64,000 nt of DNA from Golubevia sp. BC0850 (Eukaryota; Basidiomycota; Exobasidiomycetes; Golubeviales; Golubeviaceae), in contig JAAVVG010000023.1 of the NCBI GenBank assembly GCA_012976225.1, positions 310,001 through 374,000 on the forward strand. Direction: 5' to 3'. The notes beneath the pieces were generated by a model. The model worked only from the letters and a program-made list of their open reading frames with translations. It was not told where the DNA came from and searched no databases. Below are positions 47,888 through 59,337 of the stretch, in pieces. The translations under genes and the position numbers were made by a program. The first letter of the stretch is position 1; the number at the start of each line of letters is the position of its first letter.

Positions 47888-49030
47888 ATGAGTTCAGGTA
47901 TCAAGTCGATTCCTATCAGGGGCATCATCTTTGATGTATTCGATACTTTACTCAGACCTAGATCACCTCCTTGGAAGCAGTATGTGAGTCACACAAAGGA
48001 AGCAGCACCCATCTTGTTCTCTTCGCTGACAATGTTTTGCTCGTCCATCTTCGGTCCAACTCCAGGCGGATGAAGCCAGGAAGCTTGGACTCGAATTCAG
48101 TGACCAAGACTTGAAAGAAGGTTTCAAGTCTGGTAAGTTAATGGAATCATGATTGAGTGTGTTTCTGCAATGCATTTGCTGATCGCTGATAGATCTCGTT
48201 GCTCTTCCCTTTTGCCAGCATTCAAACAGACCACAGCAACCTATCCTCTCTATGGTCTTCATTCCAATCCACCCCTTCAATCTCCAGATGATTGGTGGGC
48301 TAAACTCATTAAAATTGCTTTCCAGTCAGCCTCAACTTCTCCTCAAGAGCTAGACAGAATCTTACCAGCTCTCGTTCCCAAACTAATACAGAGGTTCGGA
48401 ACAGACGAAGCTTATGAACTATTTCCTGAGGTCGAGTCTTCTCTAGCCCAGCTCAAGAACTATAGGTTTAGCAAAAATGACAAGGAAGTGGAAGGCCTAA
48501 GACTAGGACTCGCTACAAACTCGGACTCGAGGATTTTAGATGCTTTAGAGGCTTTTGGATTGGAACAATACCTCGATCTTTCTATCCCTTCTTCTGATTC
48601 TCCTTTACCGCCAGCTGCGATATCTCTTCCGATTATCGCAAGAGCTGTCAAAGAGTTGTCAGACAAGTCCAAAAGGACTGGCTGTTCTTCGAGAAGCGGT
48701 GGCGCCACTCTTTCCTACGTCGAAGGGGTCGAGAAACCTCATCCTGAATTCTTCAAGATAGCCTCGAAAAGATTGTTCCCTGATGAAAACGATATCGACT
48801 CAAGATCAATCATTTATGTTGGGGATCAATTGCAGGAAGACTATCTGGGATCAAAAGCGGCAGGAATGAGTTCTCTTTGGCTAAAGAGAGCTGGAGAAGG
48901 CAACCGAAGTCAGCCTGAGATGGAGGTGGAAAGTTCTTTGGACCTAGATGAGGTAGGGAGGAACACAATTAGGAGCTTGAAAGAAATCTTGGAAAGAGTG
49001 AAGAAGATCAATGAAGGAGAGAGTCGATGA
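47888..49030 (+). CDS. HAD-superfamily protein, HDHD3-like
   Basis: Three exons, 47888-47983, 48066-48132 and 48219-49030, join in phase to 324 residues. Motif I is GIIFDVFDTLLRPRSP with the nucleophile Asp16 and, at +2, Phe18 in place of the usual general-acid aspartate. Motif II is LATNSD, motif III the lysine of VEKPHPEFF, motif IV IIYVGDQLQEDYLGSKAAGM. The cap region begins YADEARKLGL and contains YPLYGLHS, resembling human HDHD3, whose catalytic role is unknown. The missing +2 aspartate argues against an ordinary phosphomonoesterase and fits dehalogenase-like members. No targeting signal is seen. The start at 47888 is the ATG just upstream of motif I. Confidence 0.85.
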
Positions 49031-49259
49031 TTTGAAAGGTCTGCTCTCAAACAGACACTGTTTTTTTTGTAGATATCTTCAAAATTCAAAGTTAGGGTCA
49101 GGGCTGAAAATCAGACCCTAACAGTCTAAATTTACTGGACAACCAAGGCTGATCAAACAGAGTTCAGACATTTCGATTCTAGCTTGGTCGACATTCCATG
49201 AACATCTTTCCCCAAACTCCACACCCCACGTCTCTCCTCCGCTCCCACATTTCTTTATC

Positions 49260-51581
49260 TCATTCATTCATCCTTCTCTTGATAGATTCTTCGACTCGTT
49301 CGCACTAATAAGAGATTGCCAGAAGACAAGAAATGACGTCAGGTTGGCAAAGGGTAAGTCGACAAAAGGTAATTTTTTTCAACTCACCAAAGTAACGAAG
49401 CTTGAAGAATCGAGTACATTCAAAATAGCTTGATCGAGTTCTGAATCTTCTAAATTCAGAGCAGCTTGAATTCCTGATTGCATGTTCGAAGTTGTTCTCA
49501 AAGTAGTTGACTGTTGAGTTGTAGAAGAAGCTGGCTCTGGATTTGGAAACCAAGGTGGAATAAGGTTTGGATCTACAAAGTCGTTGCCAGAGTAGAGTTC
49601 ATTACTTGGGACTTGATTAACTCTCGCTACTCTTGAATTAGTGCTGGTAGGTCTTGGAGAATAAGTTGAAGGTAAATCTCTTGATGGAGTGACTTCAGGC
49701 AAATTTGTCCCTTTCTCAAGCTGCATCGCCAACTCTTGTTCTAGTTCATTGATGCGAGCTAGATTCTGAGACTCGAACTTCTCATTGGAGTGGAGTGTTT
49801 GAGATGGATTATAGCTCGAAGAAGGAAAGAAAGATGGTCTAGCTACTTGGGAAGAAGGTGGAGGTAGTTGCGAAGATGATGGTTCAATGAGTTGAGATTG
49901 AGAAAGAGAAAAATTAGGAGATTGTGGCTGCTTTTTAAAAGGAGGGGGCGAAGAAGGGGATGGACGAGGGAGCCGGTCACTTATCTCTAGACGCGGCTTC
50001 TTTTTGAGAGGAGATTGGAATCCAGATTTCTTGGGACTTGTAGAGATCACCTGGCTATGATTGACTCCTTCCAGTTCTTTTTCCCTCTCCCAAGATGAAG
50101 TCTCTTGAGTCTTGGAATGGAATGGAGCTACAGAAGAGAGGCCTGGTCCACCTAAGGTTCTGTTCTCCTCCCGAAAACCCTCCAAAGAGAATGTCGAAGC
50201 AGCGAGACTGCTGTTGAAGTTCCTTTTCGGAGGAGAGTACGTCGTAATAGATCTGAGAGCTGGTTGAGAATTCTCCTTGGAACTCAATTCCGAGGGACTG
50301 AAAGGGAAAGGATTGGGAGGTACTTGATAAGAATCATCGCCTCCAACAGTTTCAGATCTGAATTTGCCACCCATTGTAGAAGAATTGGAATCCAACATTC
50401 CACTAGAAGAAGGTCTGAAGGACGAAGGTGAAGAAGAGCCAAGAAAGACCTGAGAGCTAGCTGGAGTTGACGTTCCAAGACGGTGAGAGAACGTCGTCAT
50501 CGAAGAGTTGGGATTAGAAGCGGTTGGAGTTTCCGGCAGCTTCGTATTAGAATGAAGTTGAGTCGGAGACATGTAGCGTTCCGATGATGACAGATCTGAC
50601 GTTTGAAATCTTTTGACTGGGACTTGAGAGATCGGAGCCACCAAAGACTGAGAATGCGAAAGAAGTGACATCTGAACATCGGCTGTATGCGTGTTCGAAT
50701 CTGTCTTTTGATCTCCTTTAGCCTTTTCGGAAGTTGGTGAAGCCTTGATGGTGACGGGACAGACATTCTGGAGATCAGATGGAAGTGGAAGGAAAGTCAG
50801 AAGTAGATGGGCCTAGCTAGATTGTTTCAGTCAATGGAATGAATGGAAACTCGAGTTTACCTGAATGAGTTGAACAAAGTTCTGAGCAGCCGAACCTTCT
50901 GAGAACTTGATCTGAAACCTTCTGAAGCCCTGCTCAAGAGCAAGAAAAGCGAGCAAGTGGATTGAAAGTTCAGCGTCAGATTCCCACTCGACGATGAGCC
51001 AAGACTTGGGTCTTACCTTTACGAAGGCATATTTGACGCCCACAATCTTCCCACGTAGAACTGCTTTCACTAAGGTGGTACTGGAAGAATCGCTTTGAAA
51101 GGTTTGAGCTGGAAAGTTTGAAGGGGTGAAGGCCAGTAGGTCAAGATGTTCCTTTGAAGTTCGACATGAGGTGTTAGAGAGAGGAGGGGTCAATCATAGC
51201 AATTTCTGTCGGAAAAAGATTTTCACTCACAAGAGTCATGAATTCATTATTCTTGGAGTCATTCTGATTCTGAGAGCTACCGTTATTCTCAAGCCGCCAC
51301 TGAATGGTAACCCACAAAGATTCAGCAGCTTTCTCAGCAGTCTGAGTGCTTCCGAAGCTCTGCTCTACTTTACAAATCAAAGTAGGCTGAGAAAAGTGAG
51401 ACCATTGAAGATTTGAACAATCGGATTGAGAAGATGGAAGTTGTGAAGAAGAAGGAGGTCGAGATTGTGACTGTGACTGTGAAATACCTCCTGGATTGCA
51501 AGAATCAGGTCTTGCACGAGAATATTTGAGAATCTTGAAGGTCGTACTACTAGTACTTGTATTGCTTTTGAAGATTGACAT
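49260..51581 (-). CDS. REC114: Probable meiotic recombination protein Rec114
   Basis: Four minus-strand exons, 51581-51231, 51151-50861, 50767-49388 and 49304-49260, join in phase to 688 residues. The first ~215 residues are beta-rich: FKILKYSRAR, WSHFSQPTLICKVEQ, LWVTIQWRLEN, then WLIVEWESDAEL and a closing helix AAQNFVQLIQ, an arrangement that fits the split pleckstrin-like N-terminal domain of Rec114. Residues 215-640 are disordered, Ser/Pro-rich, with TSPKK and SPLKKK. The C-terminus, spanning the last intron, is a helix set ending SFVTLCERVEESIKRRM, like the Rec114 C-terminal dimerisation/Mei4-binding helices. Rec114 with Mei4 and Mer2 activates Spo11 to make meiotic double-strand breaks. 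Without the last exon the protein would end at a stop (49379) just past the donor. The identification is by architecture and needs a profile search. Confidence 0.6.
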
Positions 51582-51714
51582 CTTGATTGAGTAGTTTGCA
51601 GAGAAAGGATGAAATGTTGTAAAGGTGGAAAGAGAGAGAATCGAATTATTATTAGTGCAGCCAGCTTGCTCTACATCGACTTGGACACCAACTTCAACGC
51701 TTCAACTTGAAATC
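51582..51714. promoter_or_regulatory. Compact bidirectional promoter, Rec114-like / Maf
   Basis: Only 133 bp separate the divergent start codons at 51581 and 51715. Both transcripts must start within or near it. No TATA box is obvious. Confidence 0.55.
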
Positions 51715-53606
51715 ATGGGAAGCACAAGCTCTAACAAGGTCAAAGACAAACTTATAAGAAAGGAAGCCGTAAGCAAGGGGGCTCTTGACCTGCCCGCATT
51801 CAACAAATTGGCTGGTAAGTAGAGTAGCTCACCTGTAGCTCACCCTTTCAAGTCCAAAGCGCGCTTCCCTGTATCAAGAGAACCCAATCTCACCTTTAAG
51901 TTATTTTTTCCCCTGGTGTACCCTTCGCTCGTGCGAAGGGAAGAGAGTGGTGTTGGCGAGTGCAAGTCCGAGGAGAGTGGAAATCTTGGCTACTGTGGTG
52001 AGTTCCGGATAGGAATGGGTGAGGGTTCTACTGCTGAACACCTTGAAAAAGTTAAAGTCAAAGGAGAGAAGAAATGAGTGATTGCCGTAAAGACCGTATA
52101 TCAAAAGCGGAGAAGGTCAAGCAAGGAAGACATGAGTGGAGTGATGACCTCTGATCAAATGTCTATCAAACAGTATAGCAGGGTATATAGCCCTCTGAAT
52201 CACACTCTGAGATAGTGTCAAAGGCTTCATAGATCTTTTATTATCGATCGAGAAGGCTTTTGGAGGAAAGGAAGGATACCTGATCCTGATCTGCAAGCTA
52301 AACCTCTTCTGATCACCTCTTGCTCTTCTCTTTAACTCCTGATCAAAAACAAAGGGCCTTCACCCAGAAGTCATTCCCTCTACTTTCAAGGAAGATCTTC
52401 CAAAGAGTGAATTTGTAGGAGAAGCAGCTTATGAATATCCAACAGAGACTTCTGCAAAGAAGGTGAGCGATCCCCCCTCTTCCTGAAAACCTTGATCTTC
52501 TAGCTTCCAGAGCAGCTGCTTGTTGTAGTCAAATTCCTTCCTGACTATGCTCATATCTTCTTTCTCTTCATCCTGGAACCTTGGAACCTCAAGGCTATGG
52601 AAGTCTACAAGAGATTAGTCGTAAGTTACCCTCTTCTCGTAACTCTCTTCTACACCCTCTCTTTCTCACCCGTTGGCCCCTCGAACTCTACACAACAGGA
52701 AGATTGTCCAGATGATCCCCCGGATCTAGTCATTGGTGGTGAGCATGTAAACCTTGCAACCGCTTCCAATCCAGTCCAGTTAAAAAACTTGAAAGAAAGC
52801 TCTCTACCCTCATTCCCTAACCTTACCGCCCCCACCTTATTTTCGATTAAACCCAGCCGACACCGTCATCGTCAAAGATGAAGAAATTCTAGAAAAGCCA
52901 GGTGAAGCTTTAGAGAATATGAGAATGTTAGCCGAATTGAATGATGGAACTGTAAGGACTTTGTTTTTGGTTTTTCTCAACCTTCTCAATTTCCATGTTG
53001 AACTGACACTTTCCTTTTCACTTCGGGAAATGTTTTTACCATACTGTGCTTTTTTGGTAGTGCGAAGTAATTACTGGAGTCACGATAGTTTATCCTATCT
53101 TACATGCACCAGGTTTCAAAGTCAGGTGAGTTGTCTCCCAAAAAAGAGAGGGTTTTTTCGGTTTGCTTCTGCCTTTTCAAACTGTTTTGACAAGACTCCT
53201 TCCTTCTCTTTTTTTGCTTTCTCCCTCAGCTCTTTATGCGAAAGAACCAAAGTTCATTTCGCTCAGAATCCAGCTCCAATTCTTCAAGCTTACGTTGATT
53301 CGGGTGAAGGTTTGGATCGAGCGGGTGGCTTTGCTATTCAGGTTAGTTTTCTCAAACCAAGTCTCAGTTTCATCATAGATCTTTCTTTCTCCTTTCCTCT
53401 TGAAATGTTCCTGAAGATTCTTTGAAAGAAGAGCCTGTCGAATTGAAACTTACTACGACCCACCTCTTTCTTCTTTCCAGGGCAGAGGAGCTCTTCTCAT
53501 CAGATCGATAGAGGGAGATTTCAACAATGTAGTTGGATTCCCTCTGTTTTCTTTCTGCGCTTTCTTACATGAGTTGGCCGAGACTGAACAATTAGGAGAA
53601 GAATGA
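51715..53606 (+). CDS. Maf-like nucleotide pyrophosphatase
   Basis: Nine small exons, 51715-51814, 51939-51997, 52355-52462, 52594-52620, 52699-52738, 52857-52951, 53061-53125, 53230-53341 and 53481-53606, join in phase to 243 residues. The Maf signature ASASPRR is at residues 40-46 inside VVLASASPRRVEIL. VIGADTV carries the catalytic Asp113, CEVITGVTIV and GGFAIQGRGALLI with EGDFNNVVGFPL complete the fold. Maf proteins hydrolyse dTTP, UTP or modified nucleoside triphosphates to monophosphates, keeping damaged nucleotides out of nucleic acids, in the cytosol. Length is slightly above the bacterial ~200 because of a 34-residue N-terminal extension. Exon 4 is only 27 nt. Confidence 0.93.
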
Positions 53607-53875
53607 TTGGGTAGCATCTTCGATCTTCTTCATCTCTCTCTCTCTACGCCTCCATCAGATTTCGTGTTCAGTTTTTTATATACATACATGCATTCTCTTT
53701 TGTTAATATCTTGTACTCGATGGGACAGTTTCTGAAGTTTTGGATCTTGAGTCGGAGTTGGAAACTTCTTATCTCGAGTGAAAAGTTTAGGGGCCCTTTA
53801 TCAAGGTAGAGGTTATTGGGGCACTTCTTCAGTTCTTCTTCCTTCCTCCCCTCTCCAAATCAACATCTTTTCACA

Positions 53876-56414
53876 ATGGCTATTCCTTTCCTAAAGAACT
53901 CTGGTGAGTATAGTAGTAACAAGATTGACCAAACTTAAATGGATGGAGTGGACGGTTGGATGGGATAAGGGAGAGTTTGAGGTTCAGCCCTTCCTCTTTC
54001 TCACACGACCAAGAGCCCCTCAACTAAGACTCAATCACTCCGGAGTCAATGGTTTGACTTGTTGGGTGCAGATGATGATGATGATCAGTAATCTAATTTG
54101 ATCATCTTCATGCCACAACTCTCTCCTTCTTTGTGGTTGCTCAGAGTTGGAGTGAGCCAGTCTCCACTCTCAATCAACCTGACACCCTCAACCCACCCAT
54201 TCTCTATCTTTCCTTTCTCTTTCCTTCCTTCTCTATGCAGGTCTACAAAACCATTACATGTCCCTCGATCAAAGAGGTAAGTTTCTAACGTCCACCATTC
54301 CCAATTCTCTATCAATTTCATCCGCTTCGGCCTTTCAAAAGAGTTGCCTCTTATCTCTCTTCCTCTTTCCTCCTCTTGGCTCACTCGCTCACTCTCCTCT
54401 AACCTCTCCCTCGCTCTTCTTCTCATCCTCTTCAGGAAAGATTCAAGCTGAATACGTTTGGTTAGATGCTGATGGTGAGTCACTCAATCCATCCTTTCCA
54501 AAGGAGCAACCGCCGAAAAACATACTTTAAGTCCACTCAACTCTTTCCTCCACTACCTCCCCCCTCAAATCCATTTTTCACTTCTATAGGAGAATGCCGT
54601 GCTAAGACCACTGTAAGTTTTCTAGCAACTCTTTTGAGGCTTTGGGAATCTGGGCTTTTGGTTTTCCTCCCCCCTCCTGTGAAAATCGGGATGAGGCGGA
54701 GGAACCAATCGGAGCGCGTGCAATTCTACCATTTCAAAATGCGCTTCCTCGAAAAGATGATATCAATCGGCATTCAATCAAATTTCTTCCCCTTCTTTGG
54801 TTGGTTTCTAACTTTTACAGACTCTAGATGGACCAGTCAAGTCCTTGGCCGATTTGAAGGAATGGAACTTTGATGGTTCTTCTACTAGTGAGTATCTCTT
54901 TTGATTTGGAAAATGCGAGCTATGGATAGCTTTCGAAATGAGATGGCATAAAGTTCAGAAAAGGTTTTCGAATGATAAGAATGATTGATAGGAAGGATTT
55001 GATCACCTGCTATCGAGCTACTTTGTGTAAGAGAGAGAGCACATTTCCATTTCCTATCAGCCTCTTTTCAATCTCCCACCTTCCATCCTCATCTCTTAAA
55101 CTCACCCCTTTCCCTTTCTTTCTCCTCTCAGACCAAGCTCCAGGAGGTCACGATTCCGACATCTACCTACGTCCAGCCGCCTATTTCCCAGATCCTTTCC
55201 GTCTAGGAGACAACATTTTGGTTCTAGCTGAATGTTACAACGCAGATGGAACTCCAAACAAGGCTAACTTTCGTCAAAAGTGTGCCAAGTCTATGGCCGC
55301 TTGTGAAAAGGAGAAACCTTGGTTCGGAATCGAACAGGAATATTCTTTGTTTGACATTGATGATAAACCTTATGGTTGGCCAAAGGGAGGTTTCCCTGGT
55401 CCTCAAGGTCCTTACTACTGTGGAGTTGGTGAGTTATGAGATCGAAAAGGGTGGGGAAAGGGGAAAAAGGAGAGGGAGGCAATTGGGGAGTTGGAAGGGA
55501 AACCGGAAGTCGTGGAGATGGAGAGGAATGGTTTTTGCTTGGATTCTGATCTTGTCCCTCCTTTTCTCTCTTCCCTGTTCCATCTCATTTCTTTCCTTCC
55601 AATTTCCCTGTCTACTCTCTCCCCTCTCCTTTGAACCCCCTTCCTTCTCCTTTCAATCCTCTTCCTCTTCCTCTTCTGCTCCAAGGTGCCGGAAAGGTCT
55701 ACGCTCGTGACTTGATCGAAGCTCACTACCGCGCCTGTCTTTACGCTGGAATCAACATTTCAGGAATCAATGCAGAAGTCATGCCATCTCAATGGGAATA
55801 TCAAGTTGGACCTTGTCTTGGAATCGAAATGGGAGATCACATGGTCATGTCTAGATTCCTGCTAGCTCGTGTAGCAGAAGAGTGGGGAGTCAAGGTCTCT
55901 CTTCATCCAAAAGCTGTTCCAGGTGATTGGAATGGTGCTGGTTGTCATACTAACTATTCTACCGAAAACATGAGAAAGGAAGGTGGAATGAAATATATTG
56001 AAGATGCTATTGAGAAACTTTCCAAGAGACATATGGAACATATTGAGGTTTATGGGGAAGGAAATGATCTTAGATTAACTGGGAAACATGAAACTGGTCA
56101 CATTGGTCAATTCTCTTCTGGTGTTGCTAATCGTGGTGCTTCGTGAGTAGCTTTTTGAGGACCGTTTTGATGAGAGGTTTGGGAAGCGGAAGATACAGTT
56201 ACAGTCATTGATTTCTCTCGGTCCCCCCCTCTCTCTCTCTGTTCTCTCGCTTTTTTGCTCTTCTCTTTCTTCACAATCCCTCTTCAGCATTCGTATTCCA
56301 CGTCACGTTGCCGCTCAAGGTTACGGATACCTAGAAGACAGAAGACCAGCTTCAAACATTGACCCATACAAAGTTACCGGAATCATCGTCGAGACAACTC
56401 TATTAGATCAATAA
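53876..56414 (+). CDS. GLN1: Glutamine synthetase
   Basis: Eight exons, 53876-53903, 54241-54276, 54436-54474, 54590-54612, 54821-54887, 55132-55428, 55686-56142 and 56288-56414, join in phase to 357 residues, the normal size of eukaryotic GSII. The enzyme makes glutamine from glutamate, ammonia and ATP in the cytosol. Landmarks are [34 protein letters not shown] (metal/glutamate site), [28 protein letters not shown] (ATP site) and [13 protein letters not shown], with [12 protein letters not shown] at the end. The first 54 codons are spread over five exons of 23-67 nt, with an intron of 337 nt straight after codon 9. All splice sites are canonical. The gene is plus-strand, 269 bp downstream of the Maf gene. 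Confidence 0.96.
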
Positions 56415-57730
56415 TCGATCCTCTCTTTCTCGAGAGACTTTGAGGTTTCAGACGTCACACAAACTTAGCCGAAATTCTAAAGGTCTCTCTATTTCTCTCT
56501 TTGGAGATCCAATTCAATCGAGAGAAAAGAGACAGCTTTGCCAGCAAACATTTGAGATTCTCCCTGCTCCGTTTTCATTCTCCCGATCATCTTACCTCCA
56601 GTCGAACTTTGTTTCTGCGGTTCCTCTTCCTCTCTCTCTTCTTCCCTCCAACCTCCTTTGTCTACAACCCTCTGTTGCTTTTGGGCGTAAGCCTTTTGAT
56701 ATGTCTAATTTCTCGGTTGACATTTGCTCTCCCTCTTCCTCTTCCTCCAAGCCTCGAACCTTCCGTTTTGCCCTTTTGTTTACCACTCCAGAGCTTCGGA
56801 CCTCCCCCCCCACCCCCAACACAACCCTCCAAAAAAACCCAGTCAAATAGTAATACAAAAAATCGGTTCTGTTCTCAACAAGCAAAAGACTTTTATGAAT
56901 GTGAAGCGAAAGAGTAGCGATGAGGATTGAGGAAAAGGATTTTGTTGAGAATATGGAAGAGAATCCATCCACCTTCCTTGATATAAGTCCTGCATCTTCC
57001 ATGTTTCAGAGTGACAACTCTATAGTCCTCATAATTAAAATTTCCAAGAAGAGGGACTGCTTTCAAACTTAAGAAGAAGCAGAACCAGAATTGATCGGTT
57101 GGTTGGTCAGGAAGGCTGAAGAAGAAACACTTTTGGGTCTTGCTTCAGTAACACACACTCCTCGATCGGGAATAAGAGTAGAATCCTAAGTGAGTCCATA
57201 GAGAGATAGTAGAGATGGCCAAAAAAAAGGAATAGATTCAGACTCAGAAGGTAGGAAAACATTCTGCTTGGCTCATTTTGCTTTCATCTTCCTTCCAGCA
57301 GCTTCATCTTCTTTTCGACCAGCTTTCGTTCTTAAAACACCTCTGACTGCACGTCTCAAGCTAACGACTTAAGAGTAAGTGTAAGTCTTCTCCTTTCCCT
57401 AGGAGGAAAGTGAACCTGGTATGAAGTGGAATCAATTCCCAAACACTAATTTGCTCCTCTTTACTTCTCTTCGCAGGCCAGCCTTTGTCATCTTTCGTAG
57501 ACTCTCTTCACCCTCCGGACTCACAGAGATTCTGTCTCCTGACCTGGGAGTGAGTCCATCCTGTTCTTTCCAAGAGAGAGGAAAGGGTATCGTGATGGAA
57601 ATCACGGCAAAGACTCATCCGTCTTCTCTTTCTCTTCGCGTATAGCTATTTCCACTCCTCGCAGCTCGTTCCGTCGTCTTTCTCTCTTCACAAGCTATCA
57701 AATTCCTCAATTCACGATCTCCTTCTCGAC
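56415..57730. other. Intergenic between glutamine synthetase and F-box gene
   Basis: 1316 bp. From 56430 to 56830 the plus strand is C/T-rich and contains a poly-C/poly-A stretch at about 56800-56850, probably the 3' untranslated region of glutamine synthetase. On the minus strand two short open stretches (57070-57186 and 57276-57370) have a coding look but no start or compatible splice sites. The last 300 bp should be the F-box promoter. Confidence 0.4.
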
Positions 57731-58819
57731 ATGAACATCAATGACATTCTTCCCTCCGAGATTCTCGTCTCCGCTTTCAAGCGTCTAAATTCAAAGCAAG
57801 TAGTTCAAGTTAGAGAGGTCTGCAAAGAATGGCAAAAGCTGGTAGATGAGAACAGAATGTTCTGGAGGATTCTGGTTCTTTCAATCGAGACTTTCGAAGG
57901 TGCTCAAGCTGTCATGGATCAGTTTGACGAGAAGAGCGGGTCGACAATGGAAGGAGTCGAATTGGAGATCAATCGTCTCATCTGGCAAACGCAAGGACTC
58001 ATTCATTCTCTTCAAAATTCAAGAGCAAGTCTTTCAACAGTGGTCATCAAAGTACCATTGCCTGGAGGAATTGGGGAATCTCTTGCTGAGACGCTCCTTC
58101 TGACGCTTCCCAACTTGGCAGACTTCAGGGTTGGAAACTTGAACCTCAGGAGATGTCAACTTCTAAGGGTTACTAGAGCCGACCCGGAGAAACTTCAAGT
58201 GCTGTGGATTCCCTCTTTTCCAAATCTTCCTAACCAACGACCTCTCTTCCAGACCCTCACTTCACTCCGGATTAGCAGGATCTACCATCACTCAGAATGG
58301 AGAGAGATCCTGGCGCTGTGTTCGAAGACTTTGAAGCATCTCGACATCGGGCTCAAATCTGGAAGATTAGATGAGATTATCTTCCCGTTGGAGTTTTCTC
58401 TTCTCGAAGTCTTCGAGATCCGTCTGGGAGAAGAGAATTTCCCAACCTGGATGGTCGTTCCGCAGAGCCTGAAGTTATTTGATCCGAGCAACAGCGCTGG
58501 TTTACCTTCAATCTCGATTCTTTGGATCTACTCTTTCAATGACTGGGAAGAGCTATCAAATAGATGTCCATGCTTACAGATTTTCAGGCTGGACTCATTT
58601 TATTCTGGGGACATGTTCAAGCTCGTCAATCTGCTCTCCACAAGAAGAGACAATGTGGACCATGGACTAGAAATCGAAAGAGTCAAGATGGAACCCCTGA
58701 GAAAGTTAGTTATTCCTTTCAAGGTGTTCAGTCAATCGGAGCTAGAACAGCTCAGAGGATTAGTTGGAGAGGTTGTGGACGCAGCGACAGAGCCATTGTT
58801 TTGGAAAGTTGAGATTTAA
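57731..58819 (+). CDS. F-box protein
   Basis: One uninterrupted frame of 362 residues. The F-box is at residues ~5-50: DILPSEILVSAFKRL, VREVCKEWQKLV and MFWRILVLS, with the standard L-P-x-E-[IL], V-C-[KR]-x-W and W-R spacing. The remainder holds irregular leucine-rich segments (LPNLADFRVG, LTSLRISRI, LKHLDIGL, LEVFEIRLG) and ends LRGLVGEVVDAATEPLFWKVEI. As in other F-box proteins the N-terminus should bind Skp1 and the LRR-like region a substrate. A decayed copy of the last ~35 residues lies about 400 bp downstream, pointing to local duplication. No intron, in contrast to its neighbours. Confidence 0.9.
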   Translation: MNINDILPSEILVSAFKRLNSKQVVQVREVCKEWQKLVDENRMFWRILVLSIETFEGAQAVMDQFDEKSGSTMEGVELEINRLIWQTQGLIHSLQNSRASLSTVVIKVPLPGGIGESLAETLLLTLPNLADFRVGNLNLRRCQLLRVTRADPEKLQVLWIPSFPNLPNQRPLFQTLTSLRISRIYHHSEWREILALCSKTLKHLDIGLKSGRLDEIIFPLEFSLLEVFEIRLGEENFPTWMVVPQSLKLFDPSNSAGLPSISILWIYSFNDWEELSNRCPCLQIFRLDSFYSGDMFKLVNLLSTRRDNVDHGLEIERVKMEPLRKLVIPFKVFSQSELEQLRGLVGEVVDAATEPLFWKVEI

Positions 58820-59199
58820 GGCAGAATCGTTTCGATTTGTGAGTACTGGGCGGCTCTTTGATATCGGCCTTGCAGCAGCCATGTACTTTCATCTTCCTAT
58901 CTTCACCTACTGACCTTCTCTCCTGTCTTAGCTCACTCTTTCCGACTGTCACCTCTTCCAACCATCAAAGCAGCTCCAGGTTTCTTCCTTCGTCTTCTGT
59001 CTCTTCCTTTTCTGTCTTGGTAACCCTCAACATCAATCAATCTTTCAGCTCCCTTTTCAATTGCTTCAAAGTTCAATTGCTTCAGTCCTCAATTCGATTA
59101 ATTCATTCAAGAATCCTCTCTGTTCGTTCGTGTCAGTCTTCAAGCTCTCAGTAAAACCTTTAATTCAAGTTTTCTTCACTTATACTTCACTGGATTCAA

Positions 59200-59337
59200 T
59201 CAACCTCAACATAGCAGCCGTCAGAAAAGCTCGTTCGTTCCTTTCAAGATGGTCTCCATTGAAGCTTGTTCGAGGGGTGGTGGAAGAAGTGCTAGACTGG
59301 GAGTTAGAGCCAGAGTTCTGGGCTGTTAAGATCCAAG
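59200..59337 (+). pseudogene. Decayed partial copy of an F-box gene 3' end
   Basis: A short open stretch translates to SRWSPLKLVRGVVEEVLDW followed by ELEPEFWAVKI. This matches the C-terminus of the F-box protein just upstream (QLRGLVGEVVDAATEPLFWKVEI) in order and spacing. The rest of a gene is not visible before it, and the copy ends in a GTAAGT instead of a stop, so it is either a remnant or one exon of a rearranged relative. The region 59340-59990 contains further open frames without a recognisable domain that may be part of the same relic. Confidence 0.55.

Noticed and set aside
57070-57370. Two short minus-strand open stretches with coding-like translations (one ending RKMKAK, one starting DSTLIPDRG) that could be exons of a small gene
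   Set aside because: No start codon and no donor/acceptor pair joins them in phase; the upstream stretch ends in its own stop. Without transcript data they could be chance.
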